This document shows, in pieces, positions 23,117-34,477 of a stretch of 64,000 nucleotides of DNA; position 1 is the stretch's first letter; each line of letters starts with the position of its first letter. Source of the stretch: Siphonodentalium dalli (lineage: Eukaryota > Mollusca > Scaphopoda > Gadilida > Siphonodentaliidae). Made by a program: the position numbers and the translations under genes. Where the stretch lies: the NCBI GenBank assembly GCA_032622095.1, contig CP136066.1, positions 4,859,784 to 4,923,783 of the forward strand. The letters are read 5' to 3'. Below the pieces are notes generated by a model, which saw nothing but the letters and a program-made list of their open reading frames with translations, did no database searches and was not told the DNA's origin.

Positions 23117-23350
23117 AAACCCTACATTTCAGTACCATGTGATATTCGTCGCCGATTTCAAGATTACATAGTGTGCAAATTCTGTCTGAGTAATCCGTAT
23201 TTGTCCAAGTACCATGTTCTATAGGGAGTTTGTGGTTTCTTGTCCGGAAGGCCATAATATAGTTAACTGATCTGTTATCATCTAGGGTTAGATAATTCTC
23301 TGTTTCAAAGTTTGGCTTTATAATCCGGTAAAATGCGTACTTGCTTGATT
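23090..23350 (-). pseudogene. Non-LTR retrotransposon (LINE) ORF2 C-terminal fragment
   Basis: The minus-strand frame encodes an 'FRTRNHKLPIEHG' block followed by 'RICTLCN' and 'GDEYHMVLKC', then Tyr-Tyr-Lys-Thr-Arg. This order (arginine-rich FR..NHKLPIE, then a C-x2-C ... H-x4-C knuckle) is typical of the C-terminus of animal LINE reverse transcriptases. Only the tail remains: there is no polymerase core upstream, where the frame runs into a 14-bp minisatellite, and the downstream end meets another short repeat. It is a dead fragment, not a host gene. Confidence 0.8.
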
Positions 23351-23358
23351 TAGACCTA

Positions 23359-23517
23359 CGACATAGTATAAACGACATAGTATAAACGACATATTATAAA
23401 CGACATAGTATAAACGGCATAATATAAACGACATAGTATAAACGTCATAGTATAAACGACATAGTATAAACGGCATAGCATACACGACATAGTATAAGCG
23501 ACATAGTATAAACGGCA
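23359..23517. repeat. 14-bp minisatellite 'cgacatagtataaa'
   Basis: About 11 copies with point changes. It directly precedes (in LINE orientation) the LINE fragment and produces several open frames on the minus strand that are not genes. Confidence 0.95.
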
Positions 23518-23759
23518 CCGGATGGACATTCTCCAAGATATAAACTCATTTATGGGTGGTTGTTTTTCTGAATAAAAATAGGCATGACATTTCTTGAGCA
23601 ATGCACAATTAAGTTTCCTCTCGTGATCTTCAAACTATGGTGTCATGGATATATACTTGCACTTTTGAATGTATTTTATATTACATAAGTCCTTCCCATC
23701 TGAATACTGAAGTTATAAATAAGTACAAGTCTGGTAAATGCGGATATACTTTCCAACCC

Positions 23760-23905
23760 TGAACCCTTCCATGACTGGGGCTTTTTGCATTGACCTTGTA
23801 AGCCAGTGCGTTTTCTTATATAAACGAGGATCGTATATATACGACAAGGCACTGGCACAGGACATTTAATGCTGCGCCATCGCAGCTCCGTCATGAAATG
23901 GTTAA
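23760..23905. mobile_element. Family B MITE, short copy
   Basis: Left end 'tgaacccttccatgactggg' (degenerate TTAA); right end 'ctccgtcatgaaatggttaa'. Inside is a degenerate hairpin ('gccagtgcg...cttatata' against 'tatatac...gcactggc') followed by 'acagg', like family A hairpins. Length 146 bp, non-coding. Confidence 0.65.
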
Positions 23906-24039
23906 AAATCACGTGTACCACATTTGACAAAAACAAATCCAGACATATACTAGTATAAATAAAATCCATTTTGAAATATGAGCACATGTTGGCAACAGGT
24001 GCTCCTGGCCCATAACAAAATGCCTCTCAAAACAATAGA

Positions 24040-24480
24040 GTTAGTCCGCTTGTATGTATGATGCCCCCGCCACTGCTGATTACAAACAATAATTATTTTC
24101 TATATTCGACAGTGTTAAACGTAAGACCCGCCGGCGATGGGTTAAGCATATTTAACCTCAATTAGTAAATGTTTCATTAGAACGTCATTCAATACACCAT
24201 TCGGTGACCTTTTTCGGTATTTTTTTAAACAAACATCTGGAATTTCCAAAATCTGCTAAATCAATAGATTTATTTATTCCGCTTCTCCCGCGTCCTACTA
24301 TCGTGTCGATCAATACTGAAACAGGATAAGTCATCTGTGAATTAATGGAATATTTGTTTAAACCAATTTAACATTGAATTTCCACCACGATCTCGTTTAA
24401 TGCTCACACATTAATTAATTAGCCTTTTCGACAACTTCGGGACCCCACCAGACTCTGACTGGCCATCTACCCTAAACTGA
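24040..24480 (+). repeat. Dispersed repeat family E, copy 1
   Basis: Matches 25480-26110 and 28128-28300. Shared blocks: 'gtaagacccgccggcgatgg', 'ttagaacgtcatt', 'ttttcggtattt', 'ttattccgcttctcccgcgt', 'aggataagtcatctgtgaat' and 'cttcgggaccccaccagact'. No coding potential was recognised. Confidence 0.75.
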
Positions 24481-25479
24481 TGTCCATATCTACGTAGGCT
24501 ATATGACGTTCGGTTCACGCTCAGTTAATGTGCCGTCAAATATAATCAACCAATCAGCAGTCACATTTTATTGTATAGTGACTCGAGTTTCTCGCACCAC
24601 ACATTTAAGGTGTTGCTTGTTGTAACAAGGGAAATCGAACTCACACAATGGAAACCGCGCCAATTTTACATAAAAAGCTTTTGTGTTATACAATTAAAAG
24701 GTAGTGGTCGTTGTTCATTCTAGTAATGTACATCCTGGTGCTCATTTAACCCACATAACATGAATTAAGATTGTATTGTTATAAAAGACACTAATGATCG
24801 CGTACGGATACATCCGGAAGCACAGTCTAGCAGAAATGGGACCAATTGCCTCCTCCTATCGATGACAGACATAATATATACTGCAGAGTTTCACATGTTC
24901 CATATCCGTCCACTCACTAATGATAACATTATGCCATAAAAGGCGATCACACAAAAAAACTCAGGTTTTTTTCATCATAATTCCATTTGAGAAATCCGAC
25001 TCGTGTGCATAATGCACAAGCTAAGTTTTGAAAACTAGTTATGCTTATCTACCATAATCCTTAAGGAATGGTTCTCATGTTGTCAATACTATATTTAATT
25101 GGATTTGAAATACACCCGCCACTCAAAAGTCTAAAACCCCGACGATAATTAAGGTCCAGTACTTTTCAGGAGTTTGAGTCGAATTCCTATTAGAGAAACT
25201 GCAATCACGTCGATCGTGCTATTTTGGGCATTAGATGCCCACTCATGTGAACAACATTTGTTATTTTTGGTTATTTTGATAAAATTACGCCTCCCGTTAA
25301 TGATTAGTTCGCCTGATCTGAAAATGGATCCGAACGGCATTACAACACAGTAGCTCCACAGAGCACAAAACAAGTGTGTCTACCAGTGATTTAAGATCCC
25401 ATGCCCTGAACGATATTCGAGAACGTTCAATGCTCTGCCTATAGGTTACAAATGACTAATTATATGTCATAGACGAGTG
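24481..25479. other. No gene recognised
   Basis: Nothing supportable seen. Confidence 0.5.
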
Positions 25480-26110
25480 TTAGCTGTAAGAACCGCCGGT
25501 GATGGGTTAAGCCTATTTGAACATCAAGTGGTAAATGTTCCCTTAGAACGTCATGTGGTACCCCCCCCCCCCCCCCCCCATTCGTGACAACAAATGAGCA
25601 TTTTCGGTATTTCTTTTTAAAATAAAAATCCTGCATTTCCACAACTACACTGTTTACTGCACAAGAATCACAGCAGCATCAAAACACCCAGACCCCTAAC
25701 ATAACTTCGGGACCCCACCAGACTCACTTGGCCATCTAAACACCTAGACCACTTCCATAACTTCGGGACCCCACCAGACTCACTTGGCCATCTAAACACC
25801 CAGACCCCTGATATAACTTCGGGACCCCACCAGACTCACTTGGCCATCTAAACACCCAGACACCTGACATAAATTCGGGTCCCCATCAGACTCACTTGGC
25901 CATCAAAACAAAAACGATCGCCATATTTACGTCGCTATAATTTTCCGTTCCCGCTCAGGGCAATTTCGCATCAAAGATAATCAAAATATCTACAGAAACA
26001 TATGTGTTTGTTATGCTGACTCAAGTTTACATACATTCAAGAAGCGTAACCCTACATGTTTGCTTGTTACCTGCTAATATGCTATATCAATAGAGTTATT
26101 CCGCTTTTAT
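25480..26110 (+). repeat. Dispersed repeat family E, copy 2 with poly-C and internal expansion
   Basis: Matches copy 1, but contains an uninterrupted C run of about 18 bases (about 25562-25579) and an expanded internal segment. It ends at 'agagttattccgctt', where a LINE 3' tail begins; the following part of E is met again at 28128 beyond the LINE debris. Confidence 0.75.
25683..25910. repeat. 56-bp tandem expansion inside family E
   Basis: Four copies of a unit with 'cttcgggaccccaccagact', 'cacttggccatctaaacacc' and 'cagacccctgata'. The marker 'ttcggg' falls at 25706, 25762, 25818 and 25873. Copy 1 of family E has a single unit at 24437. Confidence 0.9.
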
Positions 26111-26116
26111 GTAGAT

Positions 26117-26240
26117 TCTAGATTCTTTATTCACATACACACTCAAACTCCTTGCAGGGTTTACCTCCCTTGATGACTCGGTAATACCGCTGCAACCGGC
26201 GACATTTCACCCACATTTGGTGGACTTCCGCGAAAATAAG
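26117..26240 (-). mobile_element. LINE 3' tail
   Basis: Read on the minus strand it ends 'gaataaagaatctagaatct', a polyadenylation-like signal with a short repeated tail typical of animal LINE or SINE 3' ends. Upstream is a short conserved-looking UTR ('gtaataccgagtcatcaagg'). It is inserted in a family E repeat. Confidence 0.5.
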
Positions 26241-26433
26241 ATTTATACTAAGCGAACAGAGCAAAATGCTGCCCTTGTTAAGCACTCAAAATATCGAACA
26301 AAATTTGTATAAATTTTGAACCTTAAGTTTGAAAAGTCCCACTAAAACCGAAGAGCTATATTTCGAAACGGTGTGATTCGGTTCTCCGATTATTTTATCA
26401 CCACAAAAGTCAAAACGCACATGGACGACAATG

Positions 26434-26560
26434 TCACGACAACACGCGTGGCAAGTCAGACACAAGAGTTCTAATTTGCTCCAATTTGATGAATTGCTTG
26501 CGAAAATCGTCAACAAAACTACCGCTCTGATCCTCCATTCTGTCATTAAGTTTTTAGTGC
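26434..26560 (-). pseudogene. Possible LINE ORF1 fragment
   Basis: One minus-strand frame (26550 down to 26434) reads as a charged, coiled-coil-like peptide containing 'DRMEDQSGSFVDDFRKQFIK', ending at a stop. This resembles ORF1 coiled-coil regions of LINEs. A one-base shift joins it to upstream sequence in a neighbouring frame. The frames at 26286 and 26431 overlap it. The identification rests on composition only. Confidence 0.3.
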
Positions 26561-27059
26561 GGGAATCGTTCTCAAAGCACATAGGAAATTTGACTTTGGG
26601 GCGATCGGTTTTCGCCATTTTGTTCGGAAACCCCGCGCTAAATATAGAAACGGAAACTAGTACCCAGTCGGTGACAGAGTCAGAAAGGAAGTATGACTGG
26701 TGCGCTCTGGTAGAGATTGATACACACTCTCCAGGAGCAGTATGCAGAATGGATTACATAATATATATACATATAGCTTGTGAATATTACATGGATAATT
26801 ATGTATTCCAATGTACATATCAACAATAAAGAAAAGTTTGCCTAGGGCAAACATGTATTGAAAGGATGTCATTTTCTGTCATGTTCGTGTATAATGTATT
26901 GGGAATTGTATGTAGTTCTTCAGTTTTAGAAGAAATAAACCTCTATCTATCTATATATTTATAAATCTACACGTATCTAAATATCTCTCAGTCTCAACTT
27001 TTGTTACAATTGAGAAGAACTCGACAATGGAGTCGCCGATCAAGTTGCACCTGTTTGAA
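26561..27059. other. LINE debris, no gene
   Basis: A plus-strand 'agaagaaataaacctctatc' with CTAT repeats (26928-26956) looks like the tail of another retroposed sequence. No reading frame is recognisable. Confidence 0.4.
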
Positions 27060-28127
27060 TTGTCATTTCGCATTATGTATAGAAAACGACCCTTTTCGTC
27101 GGCTTTCCGAAATTGTCGGCTTGTATTTTCTATTTTTTTTTAATAATGTCTCCCTTACATCGGAATATTTCGTACATTTCATTACAAAATGCCATTTGTC
27201 TTCTACTTCGTCCGAATTACAAAACTGGAATTGGAGGTCGTTGATGCCGCCCCTTTTCAATATTAAGCGAATGCGCACTTATCCGTCGGCGACAGGACAT
27301 TTCTCTCTTCTCCCTCATATTTAAGTCTATTAAGTACTGTTCAATTCCCATAGTTTCTTTATTTTTTGTGTACGTTCGTAATTTACTATTTTCGTTTTGT
27401 GTGTTACCAATGTACGTATTGATACATTCGTTCTTCAGACCTTCCTCTATGTTTGCGATGATCGTATCGCTTAAGTTTGATTCATTACTATAGGCGAGGA
27501 TGTGTCTATAGATGCCATTAAGCTAGATGACAATTGATTAAGAGAGCGTTTCATTGAATTATTATGATTTGTTCTATAGGCGGCATGCACCAGTGTATTT
27601 TTTTTCTCGTTTTTATTGTTTGAAAGGTATTTCATAGCTTGCGTTATGCAGTCCACATGTAATGGATATTTTCCGAGTCTTACAGCGTGGTTCACAGGTT
27701 TTGATCCCACACCTAATACCATTTTGCAAAAGTTTAGATGTATATTTTCACTTGGACTAACGTCTCTTCGTGACATCTCCGGTGTCCATATTTCACTACC
27801 GTATAGCAAAACAGGTTTGACGAGAACTCGGAATAGTTTTAATTGTAATTTTACTGGCAGGTGATATTGATTGTTTATTGCTTTTCTAAGTTTGTGAACC
27901 ACTTTAAGTGCTAGGTTTGCCAAGTTTTCCTGTGCGAGTTTAAATTTTCCATTTGAAGTGAACAACAGTCCAAGGCATGAAAATTGTTCACAACTCTTTA
28001 ATATTTGATCATTTAGTTTAAATACCGATTGCAATTTATTCTTCTTTCCCGTAATTACCATAACTTCTGTCTTGTCAATATTGACCGGTAGACTATTGTC
28101 ATTTGAGTATTGAGAAACCTTATTTAA
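27060..28127 (-). pseudogene. LINE reverse transcriptase C-terminal region, frameshifted
   Basis: The minus-strand translation starts with 'LPVNIDKTEVMVITG' (28098 downward), then 'FSCLGLLFTSNGKFK', 'KLFRVLVKPVLLYGSEIW', and a helical region. This is the thumb/connection part of a non-LTR reverse transcriptase that follows the catalytic core. A frameshift near 27505 leads to 'GIYRHILAYSNE...', a second near 27290 to 'ISAHSLNIEKGR', and a third to 'FCNSDEVEDKWHFVMKC' (the C-terminal Cys/His knuckle). The catalytic core and endonuclease are missing; the 5' edge abuts family E at 28128. Inactive element, Jockey/CR1-like by general layout; the clade cannot be fixed. Confidence 0.85.
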
Positions 28128-28300
28128 ACCTCATACCATATGCATGACGCTCCGCCGCTGCTTGCAATCTGCTTAATCGGTAGAGTTATTCCGCTTGTCC
28201 CGCGTCTTACTTTCGTGCCGATGAATACTGAACAGGATAAGTCATCAGTGAATTAATAGAGATTGCCCCTGTTTAAACCACAGCCTCGATGTTTACTTGT
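28128..28300 (+). repeat. Dispersed repeat family E, copy 3 (partial)
   Basis: 'tagagttattccgcttgtcc', 'gcgtcttactttcgtg' and 'caggataagtcatcagtgaa' match 24265-24345. It may be the continuation of copy 2 separated by LINE insertions. Confidence 0.7.
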
Positions 28301-28559
28301 ATTACCCCTTGTACATTATCTCATCTATCCCCCTTGCCGACAATAGCTGGTAATTATCTTAACAGTAACCAGAAAATTAAAATATTCACCAGTTATTGTT
28401 AATATAATCACAAACTGTTGCAAGCATACATGCCCGACCAACCAGCTAGCAGTAACACTCTTCGAACAAGAGGTTACATACTGCAATACGAAAAGGAAAA
28501 ATAATCAGCGGATTTAATCACGTATACCAGGGACATTGGCTAGGGTGCACATGTATCAA

Positions 28560-28805
28560 CACAATCCACACAATTCTCCTTAAGTAATACGTTACAAACG
28601 ACCACACAAGCTCGTAATTGATAACGCCGTTTATTGTCTATCTTTTTTGGCGACAGCAGCATAGCCGCTATGTATAAGAGACGACCATTGGAATTTTGCT
28701 TGGCTGAAAAAAATAAAAAAGTGTGATAATTACCTCTTTTCAAAGACGGCCTCTGGTCGCCAAAACCTCATACCAATGGGCTCATGGGTCCGATGTAATT
28801 ATGTT
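28560..28805 (+). repeat. Dispersed repeat family F, copy 1
   Basis: Diverged match to 45605-45845: 'gaccacacaagctcgtaatt', 'gataacgccgtttattgtct', 'attggaatttt', 'acctcttttcaaag' and 'tgggtccgatgtaattatgt'. No coding potential recognised. Confidence 0.6.
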
Positions 28806-28807
28806 AT

Positions 28808-29452
28808 GACTAGCAGGTGGACCCGACTTCGTCCGGGCTGTTTCCCCTCTGCTTTTCGGCGAATTGCGCGATTTGACCTTGAATTATCCATTTTGAAGGT
28901 CATGGTCAGGTGGGGTCACGATTTGACCCGTCCAAAACACTGCCCGGACAAAGGTACCCGACAAAAGTACCCGTCGAAATTCATCCGGTTTTACCCGATT
29001 TTTACCTCGAATTGATAATTTTGAAGGTCAAGGTCAGGTCGGGGTCACGATTTGACCCGTCCAAAACACTCAGTTGACAAAAGTAACCCGATGTATCAAA
29101 TTTCGTCGAAATCCCATAAAAATTCGCGATTTGACCTTGAATTGACCCGACTTCATGGTCAATGTCATGTCGCATGGGCAAACGAATAGGCTTACGACAC
29201 TCCCCATACGAAAGTATCCCTAGACATTAATTTTCATCAAAATCCCGTGATACTCGGGCGTTCGACCTTGAAATGACCCGATTTCAAGATCAAGGTCACG
29301 TCGCACGGGCAAATTAATAGGCCCATGCCAGTCCCCGGCCGAAAGTACCCCCACATGCCAAGTTTAATCGAAATCGGCTCGGCCGTTTTCGAGTCCATCG
29401 CGAACAGACACACAGACAGACACACATATTTCCCAAAATATATAATAGATAG
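28808..29452 (+). mobile_element. Dispersed element family M, copy 1
   Basis: Starts 'actagcaggtggacccgact' and ends at 'caaaatatataatagatag'. In between are degenerate tandem units of about 120 bp with 'gaccttgaattga', 'caaggtca', 'cgatttgacccgtccaaaac' and 'cgaaagtaccc'. The 3' part holds 'ggctcggccgttttcgagtc' and 'acagacacacagacagac'. An inverted copy lies at 53047-53790. Such elements are common in invertebrate genomes; I cannot assign a class. Confidence 0.7.
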
Positions 29453-30350
29453 AGAACACGTACATATGGTGATGTCACGGTGTCATATCGAACCGGGCAA
29501 CGTACAAGTCAAAACACCTCAATTATGAGAACGCTAGAACTTGCAACATCATACAGAGTAAACTGTATGGAAACAAACAATGTCGTATTTAGTGTTTGGC
29601 CGTTCTGACTGCTGTTGATGCAATTCAGATAGTTATAACATTGGAGCGTTTTCATCACTTTTTGTGGGCAGATACATAATTGGGGGGGGGGGTGTAACTT
29701 GTCCCATCCCACACCCCCAATTTTGGTCATTATGTTCCGCAGTTGGAAATTGCATACCAAATATAATTGCTGCTTTCATAACAATATGATACATGGGTCG
29801 TAGTAATTAGGGGCGTGTTACATTGTAAATTTCCCGTTGAAAAGCTTGATGTAACAACTTTCAGGGGCGGATGGGGGATCAAATGGATTTGTTTGTGAAC
29901 TTTGATGTTAGGTCTTGGTCAAGACGTGCAGTTGGAAATTTCCAGGTGAACTTAAATGCGAATATCTGGCTCAAAACATATTAAAATATAATGGACGCTA
30001 TAGTTAGTGATAACTTAGAAATTTCCAACTTAGAATTTGTCTAAGACCCTGCTCCAGTCACACGAACCAAATAGAAATATATCAAATAGGTAAATGTCAT
30101 TTGCATCACGTCATTGGGATAAATAATATTCGAATTACTGGCTCATAAAACTATTCAACAGTCGGAAATATAGTGAACATTTTGCAGTTTTCGGCAAAAT
30201 ATGAGGAATGTTTCCTGATATGCACTGACCTATCATTGTTATAGCATGACTTTAATTAATGTAATAAGAATCGGTGAAATGCTTATACATGGGCCGAAAA
30301 TGCCACATGCTCATTCAAATCATAAGCACAATCGGCATGGAACATTACAG
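29453..30350. other. No gene; fragments of the GGAAATTTCC repeat
   Basis: 'cagttggaaattgcatacc' (about 29740), 'cagttggaaatttccagg' (about 29930) and 'agaaatttccaactta' (about 30015) link this stretch to 1480-2240. A poly-G run lies near 29683. Nothing coding. Confidence 0.5.
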
Positions 30351-30483
30351 AGCCGTCATGACTAATATATTCCTGATATGGTGAACATTTAAGAGCGTTC
30401 ATGACTAATATATTCCTGATATGGTGAACATTAAAGAGCCTTCACGACTAATATATTCCTGATATGGTGAACATAAAGAGCGT
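30351..30483. repeat. 43-bp tandem repeat, three copies
   Basis: Units contain 'catgactaatatattcctga' and 'tatggtgaaca' followed by 'aagagc'. Confidence 0.9.
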
Positions 30484-30671
30484 TTGTCTCACTAAAGTCG
30501 GACACTCAATGAAAGTGTCAATGACACTGTAGCTCAACTTGGGAGGAGTTTATTTTTTTATGAGCAATGAATATGACAAAGCAGAAGGAAAGCCAAACAG
30601 TTACAGTAAAGGGGTCTTTTATTGTGTAGATGATATTATTTTCATTTGAAACATTTCACCAGTAAATGTGG

Positions 30672-31190
30672 GCTGCAGGTAGACCATGCCATGAATCTAT
30701 GGCTAACGCCCGTAGATATCTTATTCCACCTGTACAAAAAATGGGAACTTCTTGAAGTTTTGACAGGGAACCTTATAAAGTCGAAAAAATATATTTCTTA
30801 ATGATTATCTGTTCCTTAATAGTGTACTTCACAATATGTGAAGGTCCCAACTCAAAATTGCATGCTTTTCTGTGACTTTTGAGAGCCGATATCGCTATAA
30901 ACTTTCAATTAATTACGCAGGAAAACTCCATAATTTTAAACATCACAAAGAAAAATCACTCACAAAGTCGCTGAAATTTCGAGTTGGGAGCTTCAACTGC
31001 AGTGAAGTACATTATTAAGAAATATATCATAAAAAAGAAATATATTCACTGTGATATTTTTTCGATTTTATAAGGTTCCCTCTCAAAACTTCAAAAAGTT
31101 CCCAGGTTTTGTACTGGTGGAAAGTGATCTCTACGGGAGTTAGCCAGAGTAGAGATTCATGACATGATCTAGGCTGCAGGGTGAGCGAAT
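30672..31190. mobile_element. Foldback element (family G), long inverted repeat
   Basis: The left arm (30672-30850) contains 'gctgcaggtag...atgaat', 'ggctaacgcccgtaga', 'ggaacttcttgaagttttga' and 'agggaaccttataaagtcga'. The right arm (about 30970-31190) is its imperfect reverse complement: 'tcgattttataaggttccct', 'caaaacttcaaaaagttccc', 'ctacgggagttagcc' and 'atgacatgatctaggctgca'. Arms of about 180-220 bp surround about 120 bp. Single arms recur at 42400, 49683 and 60763. No protein. Confidence 0.8.
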
Positions 31191-31239
31191 GGATTAAAAT
31201 TTGAAATCCAAGATCCAGACATGTTTTATAACGAATTTC

Positions 31240-31915
31240 GGAAATAATCCATGATTTCCATCTAGAGGACACGCTGAATATCCATATGCAGTTTGGTGAC
31301 ATTTGGATTTGGGATGTAGCATGCAGGGTGTGCCGAAATATTTAGTCAGGCAAAGTGTAAAATAAGAGATGGCCGCTGGCAGCCATGTTTGTTAACGATG
31401 GGTCCCATCTAGAGGTCATCCCGAAGATCTGTATGAAGTTTGGTGACGATAGGATGAGGGGTGTGGTCTGTATGGTCTGCCGAAGCAGCCTGTTCTCCCT
31501 AAAACGCGCACATTGTCTGCTTGTAATAGAACTTGTTTTATGTAGATAATCTGCTCCCATCTAGAGGTCACCACGAAGCCCCATACGAAGTTTGGTGATA
31601 ATCGGAGGAGGGATGTGGTATCTATGGTGAGCCAAATTATTTAGTCATGAACAGAGTGATTCTAAACATGCCTGTACATTTTCAAAACATTTATCCAATA
31701 AATGCGGACTGCAGAGAGTGCCGATAGATTCCAACTTGAAATTAAAAATGGCTGCCGGGTACCATGTTTTTAATGATGGCTCCCATTTGGAGGTTACCCC
31801 GAAGATCCGTATGAAGTTTGGTGATGATCGGACGAGGTATGCAGCCTTAGGGTGACCCAAAGGAAATTGTCGGCGGACAGACGTCTTCACGGACGGCTAG
31901 ACGACGGACGCCAAC
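31240..31915. repeat. Degenerate tandem repeat with 'gaagtttggtgatgatcgga'
   Basis: Four diverged units with 'cccatctagaggtcatccc', 'gaagatctgtatgaagtttg', 'gtgacgat.gga.gag' and 'atggccgctggcagccatg', starting near 31257, 31408, 31557 and 31788. The tail is rich in 'gacgga' ('acggacggctagacgacgga'). The minus-strand frames here translate the same repeat and are not genes. Confidence 0.65.
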
Positions 31916-33082
31916 CCATGACAATTGTTGAACTAAAAACAGCTGATAATTATTATGTGATATTTGTTTTGATACAGGTCACCGATAAATAGTTTCCATT
32001 GTCTTGTGTTAGTAATTTATTGATGGCCTGGTAATTAACAGTTACTCTTGGTTATATTGTGAGCCCCTGGGGCACTTGGGTGGAAGTTGCTTCACAATGT
32101 AATTCTATTGCGAGTATAATCGATCTGACAATTCGTCAAAATTATACGAGCATGTCCATATGACCCTCCGTAGAATGACCACGTAATATAGAAGGAGGGT
32201 TACGATATGTCTATAAATGCACGAAACATGCTCACTTTTGAATTGTGCCCGGCATCGAAATAGGTCAATGAATACATGAAATACAATAACTTGATAAACA
32301 CAAGATAGGAGTATTTGTTCCAGAAGGACACACTGCTGTCATAAACATTCCACTGTGACTTCGAACACAATGCGGGATCCATACCAAGCCCCACGCAGAG
32401 TTCAGTACCCTGCACAGGCCTTACCGCTGCCCTTACATACACGTATAATGTTACATACACGTATAATTTATTTATTTGAGACTGTTCTAGATCACAATTC
32501 ATTCTGCATTATTCTGAGAAACTGAACTGTCCATATACATTTGAAAATTGTCTAGATCATGCCAGAATGAATTGTAACTCACAAAACACTTCAATAAAAA
32601 ATGTTAGATTTAATTAAGAAAATACACATGCCGGCAGCGTTCGGACATAGCTTATCGAGGGGACTGAACACTGTTTTTCAGCTTAGATCCGTACACTAAT
32701 ATCATGGGCATTCATTAAAATTCTGGAATCGGAAACGGAGAAATGCACGACTGTTCTGGAAAGTTATATGGCGTTCTTGTAACTCAAACATATTTGAAAG
32801 ATACATAATCGGAATTAACGCTACTAAATGTATATTGCTTTGGCTTGGGGGGGGGGGTAAACATATTTGATTTGTGTCGATGAACCCACCAATATACAAG
32901 TATTCGATGAGCCGCCGACATAATCTCGATATACCAAATTGCGTTTAACAAAATATTGAATTATAACACGTTGATATATATATATATATCTAACAGCGGT
33001 TAGCATTATGTTTTCGAATCTGATATCTGAAGAGTCTTTTGAAGAAGTGTTATTGTTGTTGGAATATTATGATACGGTGACC
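31916..33082. other. No gene recognised
   Basis: Includes a poly-G run near 32848 and a TA microsatellite near 32974. The 100-residue minus frame at 32200-32502 has no features I recognise. Confidence 0.45.
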
Positions 33083-33237
33083 ATCGACTAGGAGTGTGTA
33101 GCTTAACTTCACATCGGTTAGGAGTGCGTACCTTTAACTTCACATCGAATAGGAGTGTGTACCTTTAACTTCACATCGAATAGGAGTGTGTACCTTTAAC
33201 TTCACATCGAATAGGAGTGTGTACCTTTAACTTCACG
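33083..33237. repeat. 31-bp tandem repeat, about five copies
   Basis: Units 'ataggagtgtgtacctttaa' plus 'cttcacatcga', nearly identical; the first two are slightly diverged. Confidence 0.95.
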
Positions 33238-33483
33238 CACTACTTAGTTGTCTTCAGTTTAATCATCGACATTATGTAGTACCATACAATTTGCATAGCG
33301 ACGACATCTCCAGACGTTCCTCTCGTGGTATATAGCAGCTAGTTTTACTCTATCGACCGCTGATAAAAACAACTTTGGGTAAGCTTGGTATCACCAACCC
33401 GGAAGTTATCACCACCCGGAGCAATGATTTTAGACAATGAATTTAGCCTCCATCAGATGAATGTATTATCTCCCTGGTAAACG

Positions 33484-33720
33484 TACATCATCATATCAAG
33501 AATAACGGACGACCAACATTTATCAACAAATGAATATTAATAAAGCAGACAGCAAGGCGATGCGTTTGGTCAATTACCACTGTTTCATGTTTAGGCCTCA
33601 ACACGATTCTAACATTGTTCTGAAAGTTATGTAGACAGTGTTCCTCGATATCAGCTGGGGTCACTGCATAACATACCAAATACATTTCTGATTTAAAATC
33701 AACGAACACATTAGCCAGAT
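33484..33720 (+). repeat. Dispersed repeat family K, copy 1
   Basis: Matches 35593-35850: 'tcaagaataacgg', 'tatcaacaaat', 'gtttggtc.att', 'tgtttcatgttta', 'attctgaaagt..tgtag' and 'aatcaacgaacacatt'. Confidence 0.65.
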
Positions 33721-33726
33721 TCGTCA

Positions 33727-34340
33727 TGTCCAGTTTATATCTTCCAGTTTAAACCTGGTTTAAACATACATTGATGAGTGTGTTGTCGTTCGGTGGCTAG
33801 CTGATGAGACGAGCACGAATTGAAACCACCCAGCAGACAGGTATTATGGTTATTGTCACACCTTCAATTATCACGAGCAAGCTCGCGTGGGAATGAATCA
33901 ATTGTATATGTTTATTCTTATAAACTGTATAACATACAGTGTTAAGAAATACAAAAACGTAACGTTGGGCCGGTCTTCTCCCAACACAATATACACTATA
34001 CATAATATACAGTTCACACATTACATTAAACACGATGATATATGACAATGCAAAATAGTTTATAACATAAAGGTACATATATGTGATTGGAAGGAGATCG
34101 GTCCGCCGATATGATCACAACGCATGCGCCTGTTTGATAATTTTCAACAGAGAAATTGGGGAAAAATGACTAATTATGGGGGAGAATCGTCCCCAACTAT
34201 TACAGCGAGGAACTAAAGGGAGTAGTCATGATACCAAGCCGCCACTCTCACCTTATAGACACGCCAACAATCGATGTTATGTACAGCTCCACTCATGTAA
34301 ACCGCGGTCCAACACAAACGGATTTGTCATCTCAGGTCTA
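33727..34340. repeat. Family D related copy
   Basis: Begins 'cgtcatgtccagtttatatc' and 'ccagtttaaacctggtttaa', then 'caggtattatggttattgtc' and 'aattatcacgagcaag', and ends 'catgtaaaccgcggtcc...gatttgtcatctcaggt'. The same order is seen in 34478-35224 and, in part, 59888-60145. No transposase. Confidence 0.6.
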
Positions 34341-34477
34341 GCCTCCCTAACCTATTATTTTGCGCAATTATAAAATAAGACCGTATTTTGCGTAATTTCA
34401 CGAGAGCATGCGGTACACATATAATTTCATCATGAGAATCGCTATTTTTCCGAACATTATCTTGGCAACCCTGAGGC

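Noticed and set aside
26286-26829. Opposing frames of 110 and 132 residues as host genes
   Set aside because: The region looks like LINE debris, with a better coiled-coil peptide in a third frame and LINE-like tails on either side.
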